Source of the DNA: Curtobacterium sp. MCLR17_032
GTDB lineage: Bacteria > Actinomycetota > Actinomycetes > Actinomycetales > Microbacteriaceae
Direction: 5' to 3'
Assembly (NCBI RefSeq): GCF_003234795.2
Contig: NZ_CP126268.1
Location: 1,798,001-1,862,000 of the forward strand
DNA length: 64,000 nucleotides
Each line of letters starts with the position of its first letter. Within the stretch, counting starts at the first letter, position 1. The notes below the pieces were generated by a model, which was given only the letters and a program-made list of their open reading frames with translations, was not told where the DNA came from and ran no database searches. Positions 15,819-25,299 of this stretch are shown piece after piece. Made by a program: the position numbers and the translations under genes.

Positions 15819-16403
15819 GTGCACAGCGTGACGAACGGGGACGGACGCCTGGTGAAGCGGGTCGTCGTCACCCGCCTGCTCGTGGTCGGACTGAGCGCTG
15901 CCGTCCTGGGGAGCCTGCTCATCAGCCTGGCCGCCGGGTTCGACTGGCGATCGGTGGCGTTCGGGTCCTCGATCGCCGGCCTCGCCGTCGTGGTCACGGC
16001 GTTCACGCTGCGGGCGTCGCTCGGGACGAGCTGGTCCAACGGTCGGCGCTTCGGGGACGTCCAGGCAATCCGTCGGCTGCGTCGGGCGGTGCGGCGCGGG
16101 TCCGTCGACGGACTGACCGAGGATGATCGGCGCGTGGCGGAGGAGTACGCCCGCGGGTCGCGGGACAGCATCGTGGTCGATGCGGTGCAGAACGCCGGCC
16201 TCGGGCTCTCGATCGGGATGAACCAGGCGGCCCGGATGCTCGGCGGCACCGAGGTGGAGAGCTTCACCATCGTCCTCTTCGTCGTCGCCGTCGGGCTCGT
16301 CGTCGCCGCGGTCGTCACCGCGGTGGTGCAGGACCGGCGACGGCTCCGTTTCCTGGCGGCGTTCGACACGGCCGAGGTCGCGCACCGACAGCCGGCTGCG
16401 TGA
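15819..16403 (+). CDS. Four-span membrane protein
   Basis: A 194-residue protein with two hydrophobic helices in the first 70 residues (LLVVGLSAAVLGSLLISLAA and VAFGSSIAGLAVVVTAFTL) and a basic amphipathic cytoplasmic segment (RRLRRAVRRGSVDGLTEDD). A third, moderately hydrophobic segment and a final helix (FTIVLFVVAVGLVVAAVVTA) complete it. No catalytic motif is seen. GTG 15819 follows GAGGGGGC; GTG 15828 is an alternative. It is the first chromosomal gene after the island boundary and converges with the DUF1648-like gene. Confidence 0.7.
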   Translation: MHSVTNGDGRLVKRVVVTRLLVVGLSAAVLGSLLISLAAGFDWRSVAFGSSIAGLAVVVTAFTLRASLGTSWSNGRRFGDVQAIRRLRRAVRRGSVDGLTEDDRRVAEEYARGSRDSIVVDAVQNAGLGLSIGMNQAARMLGGTEVESFTIVLFVVAVGLVVAAVVTAVVQDRRRLRFLAAFDTAEVAHRQPAA

Positions 16404-16415
16404 CGGGGCCGGCCC

Positions 16416-16901
16416 CTAGCCGTCGACCGCCGTCGTGTCCGAGGTCGACCTTCCCGCTCCTCGGAGCAGACACACGCCGAACACCAGGCCACCCCAGACG
16501 ACTGCGCCCAGCACGACGAGGAACGGTGCCGGCGCACGGGCGGCGCTCAGCAGTGCCGCGACCCACACGGTCGTGATCGCTCCGGTCCCGGCGGTGATGC
16601 CGCCCAGGACCCCGGCGGCACCGAGGCGGCTGACGTCGGACGACAGCGGTACGGCGAGCACCGAGCAGAGGACCGCGCCGGCCAACCCCGGCACGAGCAG
16701 CGTCCAGAACAGCGACGACGCCGAGCCCCACTGGTCGGCGCCGGCTCCCGACCAGTGCACCGGGATCCGCGTCGGCGCACCGGTCCAGGTCGTCCGCACG
16801 AACACCACCACCAGCGACGGCACCCACGACAGGGCAGCGGCAGCGATCAGCGCCCGGCTCACGCGCAGCCGGGTCGCCCGTCGTCCGTCCGTCGCGGTCA
16901 C
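16416..16901 (-). CDS. DUF1648-like membrane protein
   Basis: A 161-residue protein with four predicted membrane helices. The motif RIPVHWSGAGADQWGS between the first and second helix is typical of the DUF1648 (SdpI-like) region, where 'IPxH....G..D.wgs' recurs. The function in this family is uncertain. It starts at GTG 16901, which overlaps the stop of a 13-codon frame that has its own ribosome site, so translation is probably coupled to it. A one-base frameshift that split one gene into two is the alternative. Confidence 0.65.
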   Translation of the reverse strand: MTATDGRRATRLRVSRALIAAAALSWVPSLVVVFVRTTWTGAPTRIPVHWSGAGADQWGSASSLFWTLLVPGLAGAVLCSVLAVPLSSDVSRLGAAGVLGGITAGTGAITTVWVAALLSAARAPAPFLVVLGAVVWGGLVFGVCLLRGAGRSTSDTTAVDG

Positions 16902-16939
16902 GCCGCCCGCACCCCGCGCTCCACCAGGTCGGTCGTCAT
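16898..16939 (-). CDS. Possible 13-residue leader peptide
   Basis: ATG 16939 lies two bases after GGAGGG and opens a frame of 13 codons, MTTDLVERGVRAA. Its TGA overlaps the GTG of the DUF1648-like gene. It may serve only to deliver ribosomes to the next gene, or be the detached N-terminus of that gene. Confidence 0.35.
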   Translation of the reverse strand: MTTDLVERGVRAA

Positions 16940-17007
16940 GCCCTCCAGCGTGGCACGACTGCCCGCCCACGTCACCCGTCGGATCGCTCTCGGTCACCCG
17001 CACCGAC

Positions 17008-17055
17008 GACGGACGGGAGGCCCGGTACCAGCTGGCACCGGGCCTCCCGTCCGTC
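17008..17055. terminator. Palindromic terminator, family copy 1
   Basis: A perfect 19-bp stem (17008-17026 with 17037-17055) whose arms carry GACGGACGGGAGGCCCGGT and its complement encloses a 10-base loop. It lies 28 bp after the end of katG and is its likely terminator. Near-identical hairpins occur at 35138-35187 and 54636-54687. Confidence 0.8.
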
Positions 17056-17083
17056 AGGTGGTCGCGTCCGCGACCCGACGCGG

Positions 17084-19390
17084 TCAGGCCGCCATCGGTC
17101 CGTACCGGCGGTGCCCCTTGACGTCGAAGCGGTCGAGCATCATGACCTTGTCCCAGACGCGGACGAAGTCGCTGACGAAGCGCTCCTGGCCGTCGGGACC
17201 CACGTAGGCGTCGACGATCGACCGCAGCTGCGCGTTCGAGCCGAACAACAGGTCGTGCCGGGTGGCGGTGAAGCGAGCCTCGCCGGTGGCCTTCGTCCGA
17301 CCGGTGAAGGTCGTCTCCGACTCGTCGTCCGGCGTCCAGTCGAGGTCCGTGTCGGTGAGGTGCACGAACCAGTCGGTGCTGAGCACGCCGACCCGGTCGG
17401 TGAGCACGCCGGTGTCCGAGCCGTCCCAGTTCGCGCCGAGGGAGCGGAGTCCGGCGGTGAGCACGGTCCACTCCGGAGCGGTGAGCGTGAGCAGGTTCGC
17501 CTTGTCCAGGAACACGGACTCGGGGGCGACCCCGGGCGCGAACTCGGCGAAGCGCGGCGACAGGAAGTTCCGGAACCCGTCCGCGACCGGTCGGAGCCAC
17601 TCGAACATCTCGATGTCGGTGAGCTCCTGGGTGGTGTCGACGCGGCCGGGGGTGAACGGCACGCTCGTCTCCGTACCGGCGGCCCGTGCGGCCTGCTCGA
17701 CCGCCGCGCACCCGCCCAGGACGATGAGGTCGGCCAGGGACACCTGCTTGCCGGAGGTCCGGGCGAAGTCCGCCTGCACCTGGCGCAGGGCGGCGATCAC
17801 GGGGACCGTGCGACGGTTCACCGCCCAGTCCTTCTGCGGTGCCAGAGCAAGGCGGCCGCCGTTCGCGCCACCGCGCTTGTCACTGTCGCGGTAGGTCGAG
17901 GCCGCCGAGAACGCCGTGAAGACGAGGTCGGAGACGGACTGACCGGTGGCGAGCGTCGCCTGCTGCAGCGCCGCGACGTCGGACGCGTCGAGGGGTGCGC
18001 CCTCGTTCTCGGGCAGCGGGTCCTGCCAGAGCAGGTCATCGGCGATCGTGACCTCCGGGCCGAGGTAGCGGTGCTTCGGCCCCATGTCGCGGTGCGTCAG
18101 CTTGTACCAGGCCTTCGAGAACGCGAGCGTGAAGAGGTCGAAGTCGGCGAGGAAGCGCTCGCAGACCTCCCGGTAAGCCGGGTCGACCTTCAGTGCGATG
18201 TCCGAGGTCATCATCATCAGGGGGTTCATCTGCCCGGGCACGTGCGCGTCGGGCGTCTTCGGGGCGTCCGGGTCGGTCGGGGTCCACTGCAGTGCACCGG
18301 CCGGGCTCTTCGTCTGCTCGAAGTCGTACCGGAACAGGTTCTCCAGGTAGGTGTTGTCCCACTGCGTCGGGTTCGGGGTCCAGCTGCCCTCGATGCCGTT
18401 CGTGGAGGTGTACTGCCCGTTGCCGGTGCCGACCGGGTTGTGCCAGCCGAGGCCCATCGACTCGATCGGTGCGAGCTCGGGGGAGGGCCCGATGTCCGAT
18501 GCGGGCACCTGGCCGTGGCTCTTGCCGAACGCGTGCCCGCCGGCGATGAGCGCGACGGTCTCCTCGTCGTTCATCGCCATCCGCGTGAAGGTGATGCGGA
18601 TGTCACGAGCCGAGCCCATCGGGTCGCCGTTCGCGTACGGTCCCTCGGGGTTCACGTAGATGAGTGCCTGGTGCGACGCGGCGAGCGGGCTCTGCAGGTC
18701 GTAGTCGGCGTCACCGTTCCGTCCGGTCCACCGCTCGTCACGCGAGACCATGTCGTCGCCCTGGTGTGCCTGGTGCGGGTCCCACACCTCGGGGCCCCAC
18801 CACGTGCCGTCGTCCGGCTCCCACGCGTCCAGCCGTCCGCCGCCGAAGCCGTAGGTGGGCAGTCCCATCAGCTCCAGCGAGCAGTTGCCGGTCAACACCA
18901 TCAGGTCCGCCCAGGACAGGGCGTTGCCGTACTTCCGCTTGATCGGCTGCAGCAGCCGCCGGGACTTGTCGGTGTTGCCGTTGTCCCACCAGCTGCCGAT
19001 CGGGGCGAAGCGCTGCATGGCCGTCCCGGCGCCACCGCGGCCGTCGGCGATGCGGTAGGTACCGGCCGCGTGCCAGGCCATCCGGACCATCTGCGGTCCG
19101 TAGTTGCCGTAGTCGGCCGGCCACCAGTCGACCGACGTCGTCAGCAGCGTGGTGATCTCACGCTTGAGCTCGTCGAGGTCGATCGTGGCGAAGGCCGCGG
19201 CGTAGTCGAAGTCGGCACCCAGCGGGTCGGCGTCGATGCCGTTCCGGTGCAGCAGCTCGACCCGGAGGCGCTGCGGGTACCAGCTCTCGAGCGTCGGCGC
19301 GTCGCCGAACGACCCGCCGAGGTGGTCACCTCCGGCTGGCAGCTCGCCGTCCATGTGGTGGGGACAGGTGTCGGTTCCGTCGTTGTGCAC
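17084..19390 (-). CDS. katG: Catalase-peroxidase KatG
   Basis: A 768-residue, haem-dependent bifunctional catalase and peroxidase that removes H2O2 in the cytosol. The distal haem pocket is visible as Arg103, Trp106 and His107 in VRMAWHAAG. The proximal His287 lies in [13 protein letters not shown]. Trp106, Tyr246 (LIYVNPEGP) and Met272 can form the Met-Tyr-Trp cross-link needed for catalase activity. The second, haem-free peroxidase-like half follows, as usual for the family. GTG 19390 has GAGGAG seven bases upstream and gives a normal N-terminus; the frame is open further upstream. No furA gene lies next to it, unlike in many actinobacteria. A palindromic terminator lies just beyond its stop. 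Confidence 0.95.
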   Translation of the reverse strand: MHNDGTDTCPHHMDGELPAGGDHLGGSFGDAPTLESWYPQRLRVELLHRNGIDADPLGADFDYAAAFATIDLDELKREITTLLTTSVDWWPADYGNYGPQMVRMAWHAAGTYRIADGRGGAGTAMQRFAPIGSWWDNGNTDKSRRLLQPIKRKYGNALSWADLMVLTGNCSLELMGLPTYGFGGGRLDAWEPDDGTWWGPEVWDPHQAHQGDDMVSRDERWTGRNGDADYDLQSPLAASHQALIYVNPEGPYANGDPMGSARDIRITFTRMAMNDEETVALIAGGHAFGKSHGQVPASDIGPSPELAPIESMGLGWHNPVGTGNGQYTSTNGIEGSWTPNPTQWDNTYLENLFRYDFEQTKSPAGALQWTPTDPDAPKTPDAHVPGQMNPLMMMTSDIALKVDPAYREVCERFLADFDLFTLAFSKAWYKLTHRDMGPKHRYLGPEVTIADDLLWQDPLPENEGAPLDASDVAALQQATLATGQSVSDLVFTAFSAASTYRDSDKRGGANGGRLALAPQKDWAVNRRTVPVIAALRQVQADFARTSGKQVSLADLIVLGGCAAVEQAARAAGTETSVPFTPGRVDTTQELTDIEMFEWLRPVADGFRNFLSPRFAEFAPGVAPESVFLDKANLLTLTAPEWTVLTAGLRSLGANWDGSDTGVLTDRVGVLSTDWFVHLTDTDLDWTPDDESETTFTGRTKATGEARFTATRHDLLFGSNAQLRSIVDAYVGPDGQERFVSDFVRVWDKVMMLDRFDVKGHRRYGPMAA

Positions 19391-19558
19391 TGCAGACTCC
19401 TCGTGACGTCGTCCGACGCGGCGGGTCCGCCCCCCGATGGGCGGCGCGTCAGGCCCAGCGTGGGCGGTCGTGCTGGGAAGTCCGGGCGAGGAGTGCGTGT
19501 CGTGCTTCGAAGACTCGAACGAATCCACCGCTGGGGTTCCGCGGGTACCGTCGGCCAC

Positions 19559-20308
19559 ATGGGGGACTTCTCGATCACCGACCGGACCGCCTTCCGCCGT
19601 GCCGTCCGAGGACTGGGCATCGCGGCGGTGGTCGCCACGCTCGTGTCGACCACCGCTTGCTCGTCCGTCGATCCGAGCGCGTCGGACAGCGCATCGCCGA
19701 CGGCGACCGTGACGGCGACGGCGACGGCGACGGCGCCCACATCGACGTCGTCGGACACGGGGGCGACCCCCACGCCGACGACCTCGCCGACACCGACAGC
19801 GTCAGGCAGCCCCTTCGCGCTGTCCGACCCCGACACGTGGACGATCTCCGGGGACGAGGTCGGCCCGATCGCCCTCGGGGGCAGCACCTCCGCCGAGGTC
19901 GACGACCTCCGCGCCGCCTACACGCGGGACTCCAGCGGTTGCCCCGCGTCTCCGGCCACCTCGTTCTGGCACCGTGAGGCCAGTCCGGGCCTCATCGTCG
20001 AGGACCGCGACGGCACGGTCACGGGCGTCGAGATCGGCGGTCCGCAGACGACTGCGACGTCGGTCACCGGACCGGAGACCTCGGCGGGCACGGGTGTCGG
20101 CAGCAGTCTCGCGGAGCTCAAGGCAGCCCACCCCGACCTGGCGGCGCTGCCGAGCGCGTCATCGGGGGAGCAGGCCGCGGTGCCGACAACGTGGACGATC
20201 GACGCCGGCTCGCGGCACATCACCTTCCAGCTCGGTCGGGACGGCGAGCACGTCGCCCTGGTCTGGGTCGGACAGCAGGCAGCACCGCCCTACGAGTTCT
20301 GCGGCTGA
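19559..20308 (+). CDS. Lipoprotein with Thr/Ser/Pro-rich linker
   Basis: After a signal sequence ending in the lipobox VSTTACSS (Cys near residue 34) comes a linker of about 45 residues rich in Thr, Ala, Ser and Pro (alternating TATATAT-like and [10 protein letters not shown]). A globular C-terminal domain of about 150 residues follows, containing [18 protein letters not shown] and [14 protein letters not shown], with three cysteines. The protein should be tethered outside the membrane. The domain is not one I recognise. It is divergent from katG, 168 bp apart. Confidence 0.75.
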   Translation: MGDFSITDRTAFRRAVRGLGIAAVVATLVSTTACSSVDPSASDSASPTATVTATATATAPTSTSSDTGATPTPTTSPTPTASGSPFALSDPDTWTISGDEVGPIALGGSTSAEVDDLRAAYTRDSSGCPASPATSFWHREASPGLIVEDRDGTVTGVEIGGPQTTATSVTGPETSAGTGVGSSLAELKAAHPDLAALPSASSGEQAAVPTTWTIDAGSRHITFQLGRDGEHVALVWVGQQAAPPYEFCG

Positions 20309-20405
20309 CGCCGACGGATCCCGCCGCACCGCCGATAGGTGCTGACGGAACACGAGGCCCGGCCCGAGGGGGCGGCGGGTGGTTCCCGACCCGAGGAGTG
20401 GCCCC

Positions 20406-22277
20406 ATGCGGCGTCCGACCCTGATCCGACGGTTCCTGCCGGCGGCCGTGCTCCTCGCGCTGGTCCCGCTGGTCGGGTCGACGGTCACCGCTCCGTCGGC
20501 CTCGGCCGCGGCGACCCCGAAGGTGTCCGTCACGTGGAAGAACAGCGCGGTGACGTCCACCGGGTTCCGTTCCACGGTCGGCGTCACGAACGGGTCCGGC
20601 GCCACGTGGCGCGGCTGGACGATCCTGTTCGCGTACGGCTCGGACGCCCGCACGTTCCGCGACGTCCGGAAGGTGTCGAGCGCGAAGGGGTCGCTCACCT
20701 TGGCCGGGTTGACGGCGCGTCCGGACATCGCGACGGGAGCGACGGCCTCGTTCCGGATCGACTCGCGGAAGGTCCCGAAGGCGGGCACGGTGCCGACCTC
20801 GTGCACGGTCATCGGTGCGGCGACGCCGTGCTCGGTGAACGGGGGTGCGACCACACCCGGCAAGCCGCCGGCCACCCCGAAGCCGAGTCCGAAGCCGACT
20901 CCGACTCCGGCTCCGAAGCCGGCGACCGGGCGGGACGGCACCGTCGCGGTCGGCTGGTTGCACACCGCCACCTGGACGACCGGCAGCCAGTCCTCGGTCA
21001 GCGTGACGAACCGGACCGCCCTGCGTCTCGCCCCCTGGCGCATCCGCTTCACCACCGCTGACAGGGTCGCCACGATCTGGGATGCCAGCGCGAGCCCGAC
21101 CACCGGCGGCTTCATCGCCTCCGCCCCGTCCTACGCCACCACGCTCGATGCCGGAGCCGCGACGTCGTTCGGGCTCACCTCGGCGACCACCGGCGGTGCC
21201 GCCGTCGTCCCGACCGCCTGCACCGTGCTGGACCTGCCGGCCGGCACGGACGTCGCCTGCACCGTGTCCGGTGTCCCCACCGGTGCGCCCGTCTCGAGCA
21301 CTCCGGCGCCGACCCCGATCGCCGTGCCGGCACCACTGACCCAGCCGCGCGCTGGTCGGACCCTGATCGCCCCGTACGTCGACCTCGGGCTCTGGCCGAC
21401 CGCCGACCTGCGGACCTTCGCGAAGCAGACCGGCATGCGGGCCTTCACGCTGGCGTTCGTCGTCTCGGACAACGGCGGCAGCGCCTGCACCCCGGCCTGG
21501 GCGGGCTTCGACGCGTACCGGATCGGCGGCCCGCAGGACTTCCACGCGAACATCGCCGCGTTCCAGGCGAGCGGTGGCCAAGTGGTGGTGTCGTTCGGCG
21601 GTGCCGTGAACAGCGAACTCGCGCTGCGGTGCACCGACCCGGCGAAGCTGCAGGCGGCCTACCAGCAGGTCGTCGAGCGGTTCGGCGTCGACCGGATCGA
21701 CCTGGACATCGAGGGCACCGCGCTCGGCGACACGGCGGCGAACCAGCGTCGCGCGACCGCCATCGCCCGGGTCGTCGCCGCACAGGCCGCGAAGGGTCGT
21801 CACCTCGACTTCTCACTCACGCTGCCGGTGATGCCGACGGGGCTCCTCGGCGAGGGGGTCGCGGCCGTCCGGGGCCTCGCCGCTGCCGGGGTCCGCCCGG
21901 TCGCGGTGAACCTCATGGCGATGGACTACGGACAGGGCACCCGGCCGATGGGCGCCGCCGCGAAGTCCGCCGCCGTGGCGACCGCCGGGCAGCTCGCGAC
22001 GATCCCCGCCTACGCCGGGCTCAGCGCCTCGGCACGGTTGTCGATGATCGGCCTCACGCCGATGGTCGGTCTCAACGACACCGGTGAGGTCTTCACCCGC
22101 GCGGACGCCCAGGACCTCGCCAAGTGGTCCGTGGCGAACGGCATCGAGGTGCTGTCCTACTGGGAAGCCACCCGTGACCAGCCGTGCAACCCGTCCATCG
22201 GCGCGTACATGTGCTCCGGCGTGCGGGACGCGCAGTGGTCGTTCGCGCACGCGGTGGTCACCGGCGCGACGCGCTGA
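20406..22277 (+). CDS. Secreted GH18 chitinase-like protein with CBM2-like modules
   Basis: A 623-residue secreted protein. A signal peptide (RRFLPAAVLLALVPLVGS to ASAA) is followed by a CBM2-like module (VSVTWKNSAVTSTGFRSTV, about 33-125). A Pro/Thr/Lys linker and a second, related module (GWLHTATWTTGSQSSVSVTN) come next, and then a GH18 barrel. The catalytic DxxDxDxE is present as DRIDLDIE at about residues 428-435. LMAMDYG and the final SYWEATRDQPC also match actinobacterial GH18 enzymes. It probably degrades chitin or related beta-1,4-GlcNAc polymers outside the cell. ATG 20406 has GAGGAG seven bases upstream. Most GH18 enzymes have Trp before the catalytic Glu; here it is Ile. Confidence 0.85.
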   Translation: MRRPTLIRRFLPAAVLLALVPLVGSTVTAPSASAAATPKVSVTWKNSAVTSTGFRSTVGVTNGSGATWRGWTILFAYGSDARTFRDVRKVSSAKGSLTLAGLTARPDIATGATASFRIDSRKVPKAGTVPTSCTVIGAATPCSVNGGATTPGKPPATPKPSPKPTPTPAPKPATGRDGTVAVGWLHTATWTTGSQSSVSVTNRTALRLAPWRIRFTTADRVATIWDASASPTTGGFIASAPSYATTLDAGAATSFGLTSATTGGAAVVPTACTVLDLPAGTDVACTVSGVPTGAPVSSTPAPTPIAVPAPLTQPRAGRTLIAPYVDLGLWPTADLRTFAKQTGMRAFTLAFVVSDNGGSACTPAWAGFDAYRIGGPQDFHANIAAFQASGGQVVVSFGGAVNSELALRCTDPAKLQAAYQQVVERFGVDRIDLDIEGTALGDTAANQRRATAIARVVAAQAAKGRHLDFSLTLPVMPTGLLGEGVAAVRGLAAAGVRPVAVNLMAMDYGQGTRPMGAAAKSAAVATAGQLATIPAYAGLSASARLSMIGLTPMVGLNDTGEVFTRADAQDLAKWSVANGIEVLSYWEATRDQPCNPSIGAYMCSGVRDAQWSFAHAVVTGATR

Positions 22278-22327
22278 ACCGCGCGCACCGTGCAGGAACG
22301 CCCGGAGCCGGTCCCCGGCAGCAGCTG

Positions 22328-23749
22328 TCAGTCGGCGGGGCGGTGCAGGGTCGACGCGGCGTCGTGCAGCGGCTCGGTCTCCCAGGCGGCCGAAGCGGTG
22401 CCCGACGCCAGGTCCCACCGGACGTGCAGCAGGTGGGGGGTCTCCACGAACCGGACGTCGATGGACAGCTCGTCGCCGTCCCGGGCTCCGCTGGTCGCGG
22501 TCGCGCCGTCGATCGCCCATGAGCCGTCGCCGACCGGTGCGACGACCTCGCCCCAGGGGTCGCGGAGGGTGAGCACCCACCCGCGGTCGGTGTCATGGGA
22601 CAGGTGCAGGGCCTCCAGTCCGGCGCCCAGGCGCGCGGACGGTGACCCGGCGACCGAGGCGGATCCGTCCGGCAGGTCGCCGAGCGGTCCGCCGACCACC
22701 GGCGGCAGCGCGAGGCCCGCGAGTCGTGCGCGGAGACGCTCGTCGTCCGCGGTGGACCCCGGCCGGTCGATGGCCGGCAGCAGGTGTTCCCACACCGCGT
22801 CGAGGACGGCCTGCATGTCGAGGCTCTGCCCGGTCGTCGCCACGACCACGTCCTGCTCCGGCAGCACGATGCAGAACTGCCCGTAGGCACCGTCGCCGCG
22901 GAACCCGTGCCGGGCCATCCAGAACTGGAACCCGTAGCCGACCGACCAGTCCGGGTTCGCCTCGTCCGGGTTCTCGACGCGGGTGCTGGTGGCCGCGGCG
23001 ACCCAGTCCTGGTCGAGCAGCCGCTCGCCGTTCCACACGCCACCCTGCAGGTAGAGCTGTCCGAGGGCAGCGACGGCGTCGGTCGTCGTGTAGCCGCCGC
23101 TGTAGCCGAGTTCGGCGCCGGAGTCGTCCCGGCACCAGGCGAAGTCGTCGATGCCGAGCGGTTCGAACAGCCGGGGCCGCAGGTACTCGAGCAGCGAGGT
23201 CCCGCTGACCCGCCGCACGATCTCGCCGAGCGTGTACGTGCACGGCTGGTTGTAGGCGAAGACGGTGCCCGGCTCCTCGTCCACCGGCAGCAGCAGGAAG
23301 CCCCGGACGGTGTTCGTCGGGTCGAGCTGCCGGGCCCGCTCGATGGTCTCCGTCCGGTGCCCACTCGCCATCGCCAGCAGGTGGCGGACGCGCATCCGGC
23401 GAGTGCGCTCGTCGGTGACCTCGGCGTCGAGCTCCGGGAAGTGGCTGATCACGGTGGCGTCCAGGTCGACGAGCCCGGCACGGACGGCGATCCCGACGGC
23501 CGCCGCGGTGAAGCTCTTGCTCAGCGAGTAGAGCAGGTGCACCCTGTCGGCGGCGAACGGGGCCCACCAGCCCTCGGCGGCGACCTCGCCGTGCCGGAGG
23601 ACCATGATGCTGTGCGGCTCCACGCCGGGCGCGCCCTCGAGGGCGATGACCAGCCGGTCGACGCCCGCCGCGTCGATGCCGAGGGCGGACGGGGAACTGC
23701 GTCGGAACGTCGTCGTCACGCCTCCGACCCTAACCCGACCCCCGGTCAT
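22328..23749 (-). CDS. Beta-lactamase-fold serine hydrolase
   Basis: A class-C beta-lactamase/esterase-fold protein of about 473 residues (family S12). The nucleophile motif SxxK is SLSK in LLYSLSKSFTAAAVGIA, and the YxN motif is YNQ in VFAYNQPCTY. A long C-terminal segment of about 120 residues forms a beta domain. There is no signal peptide, so the protein is cytosolic, and it may be an esterase or peptidase rather than a lactamase. I chose ATG 23749 because of GGAAG ten bases upstream; GTG 23719 is an alternative but has its GGAGG too close. It converges with the GH18 gene. Confidence 0.8.
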   Translation of the reverse strand: MTGGRVRVGGVTTTFRRSSPSALGIDAAGVDRLVIALEGAPGVEPHSIMVLRHGEVAAEGWWAPFAADRVHLLYSLSKSFTAAAVGIAVRAGLVDLDATVISHFPELDAEVTDERTRRMRVRHLLAMASGHRTETIERARQLDPTNTVRGFLLLPVDEEPGTVFAYNQPCTYTLGEIVRRVSGTSLLEYLRPRLFEPLGIDDFAWCRDDSGAELGYSGGYTTTDAVAALGQLYLQGGVWNGERLLDQDWVAAATSTRVENPDEANPDWSVGYGFQFWMARHGFRGDGAYGQFCIVLPEQDVVVATTGQSLDMQAVLDAVWEHLLPAIDRPGSTADDERLRARLAGLALPPVVGGPLGDLPDGSASVAGSPSARLGAGLEALHLSHDTDRGWVLTLRDPWGEVVAPVGDGSWAIDGATATSGARDGDELSIDVRFVETPHLLHVRWDLASGTASAAWETEPLHDAASTLHRPAD

Positions 23750-23854
23750 GCGAGCGGGACTTCCGTCCGGCGCGCCCGACACGCGGTCGGGAGGCCCGGA
23801 TCGCGCCCGTCGTCAGGTACAGTTGTCGACGTTGGTCACCCCGGTGACCAGCAT

Positions 23855-23926
23855 GCGGATGTGGCGCAGTGGTAGCGCATCACCTTGCCAAGGTGAGGGT
23901 CGCGAGTTCGAATCTCGTCATCCGCT
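23855..23926 (+). tRNA. tRNA-Gly(GCC)
   Basis: A full cloverleaf without the CCA end: acceptor GCGGATG pairs with CATCCGC, D arm GCGC...GCGC, anticodon arm CACCT-TGCCA-AGGTG with anticodon GCC, and T arm CGAGTTCGAATCTCG. The discriminator base is T. A terminator hairpin follows. Confidence 0.95.
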
Positions 23927-23951
23927 CGGACAGTCCCTCCAGAGGACACCA

Positions 23952-23980
23952 GGAACCCCCGGCCATCGGTCGGGGGTTCC
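23952..23980 (+). terminator. Terminator of tRNA-Gly
   Basis: A 10-bp stem GGAACCCCCG / CGGGGGTTCC with a nine-base loop, 25 bp after the tRNA end. Confidence 0.8.
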
Positions 23981-24350
23981 GTCGTTCACGGGCGCCCTGC
24001 CGGGGGATCGCGGACCGGGGACATCGTCACGCCGGGGGTGCCGGCTGGGCGCAGGGTTCGGGTCCCCGCGCCCACGCCGGCGCAGAGGCCTCGTCGCCTC
24101 CGGAGGCCGGGCGGATGGGTGGTCCGCCGCAGGTCCCGGGCATGTCTTCGGAGCGGTCACCCCCCGAGGTGGGGTCATCGGTCCAACATGCGGTTTCCCG
24201 CAATCTCCCCGCATCAGTCGAGCGCGGTGTTGACAGAGAGCCCGGTCGTCCGGTCGACACCGATGGACATTGCATCCGAAATACCGTCAGATTGCAATGG
24301 CACAGTGCTGCTCGGCCCATCCGCCCCGAACGCAGGAGCAACACCACCCC

Positions 24351-25238
24351 ATGCAGAAGAAGTGCACCCTCATCACCGCCGCCGCCGGCCTCGTGCTGGC
24401 GCTCGGCGCCCCCGTCGTCGGCTCGCTCCCGGCGATGGCAGCGACCGCCCCGACCTCGTCCGTCGCGGCCGCCGCGACCACGCCGGAGCTGGGCTCCGGC
24501 GGCCACGTGTTCGCCCACGGCATCGTCACCCTGACCTCCGCCGTGTACGACCAGGGGCGGATCTCCGTCGAAGGCGTGATCACCGAGCGCGTCCGCGATG
24601 TCCAGATCAACGCCGGCCATGGCTACCAGGCCGGCAAGGTCGGCGCCGGTGGGCGGTTCTCGGCGAGCGTCGCGTCCGATTCCCCGACCTTCGAGCTGCG
24701 GTTCGGAACGAAGTACAACGCGTACAACTTCGCCACGGTCGAGTCCGTGCTCTGGTCCGCCGTCGCGCCGGGCACGCCGCCCGAGACGCCGGGGCCGCGC
24801 CCCACCCTCACCCCGCTGCCCGTGCCGGCGGACCCGAACCCCGCGCCGGAACCCCAGCCGCAGCCCGAGCAGGACGCGAAGCAGCCGGGCATGCCGAACG
24901 TCCTCGCCGTGAGCGGGACCGACGGTGGGTGGACGAACGACTTCGAGACCGGTGCGGTCGAGTCGCTCTTCACCGCGTACGACCACGCCCGCCGCGAGGC
25001 CACGGTCACCCGTCCGACCGACGGCACGCTCCATGTCCAGCAGTCCTCTGACGGTGTGACCTTCACCGATCGCGCGACCTACACGGCAGGTGGCGGCATC
25101 GGGAAGTTCACCGACATCGACGTGACCCTCCCCGAGGGCTCCTCCTGGCTCGAGTACAAGATGTGGGTCGAGGACTCGTCCGGCCGGAAGTCGGAGGCGC
25201 AGAAGTTCTTCGTCCAGGAGTTCCCGGCGCGCAACTGA
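24351..25238 (+). CDS. Secreted two-domain protein of unknown function
   Basis: A 295-residue protein with a signal peptide (MQKKCTLITAAAGLVLALGA to AMAATA). A first beta-rich domain (about 50-140) is followed by a proline-rich linker containing PNPAPEPQPQPEQD. A second domain of about 100 residues follows, with LHVQQSSDGVTFTDRATYT and WLEYKMWVEDSSGR, strand-rich and like an immunoglobulin or fibronectin-type module. No enzyme motif is seen. ATG 24351 has GGAG about eleven bases upstream. The role is probably extracellular binding, but this is only a guess from the layout. Confidence 0.7.
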   Translation: MQKKCTLITAAAGLVLALGAPVVGSLPAMAATAPTSSVAAAATTPELGSGGHVFAHGIVTLTSAVYDQGRISVEGVITERVRDVQINAGHGYQAGKVGAGGRFSASVASDSPTFELRFGTKYNAYNFATVESVLWSAVAPGTPPETPGPRPTLTPLPVPADPNPAPEPQPQPEQDAKQPGMPNVLAVSGTDGGWTNDFETGAVESLFTAYDHARREATVTRPTDGTLHVQQSSDGVTFTDRATYTAGGGIGKFTDIDVTLPEGSSWLEYKMWVEDSSGRKSEAQKFFVQEFPARN

Positions 25239-25252
25239 ACCACAGCACGATG

Positions 25253-25284
25253 AGCAGGCGGTCCCACGCGGGGCCGCCTGCTCT
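25253..25284. terminator. Bidirectional terminator
   Basis: A 14-bp stem (GAGCAGGCGGTCCC with GGGGCCGCCTGCTC, one G-U-type pair) around the loop ACGC lies between two convergent genes and can serve both. Confidence 0.8.
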
Positions 25285-25299
25285 CGTCATGTCGGGTGC

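Noticed and set aside
17111..19558. Long upstream extension of the lipoprotein frame opposite katG
   Set aside because: The extension is antisense to katG and Val/Arg-rich; the lipobox at the start from 19559 fixes the true N-terminus.
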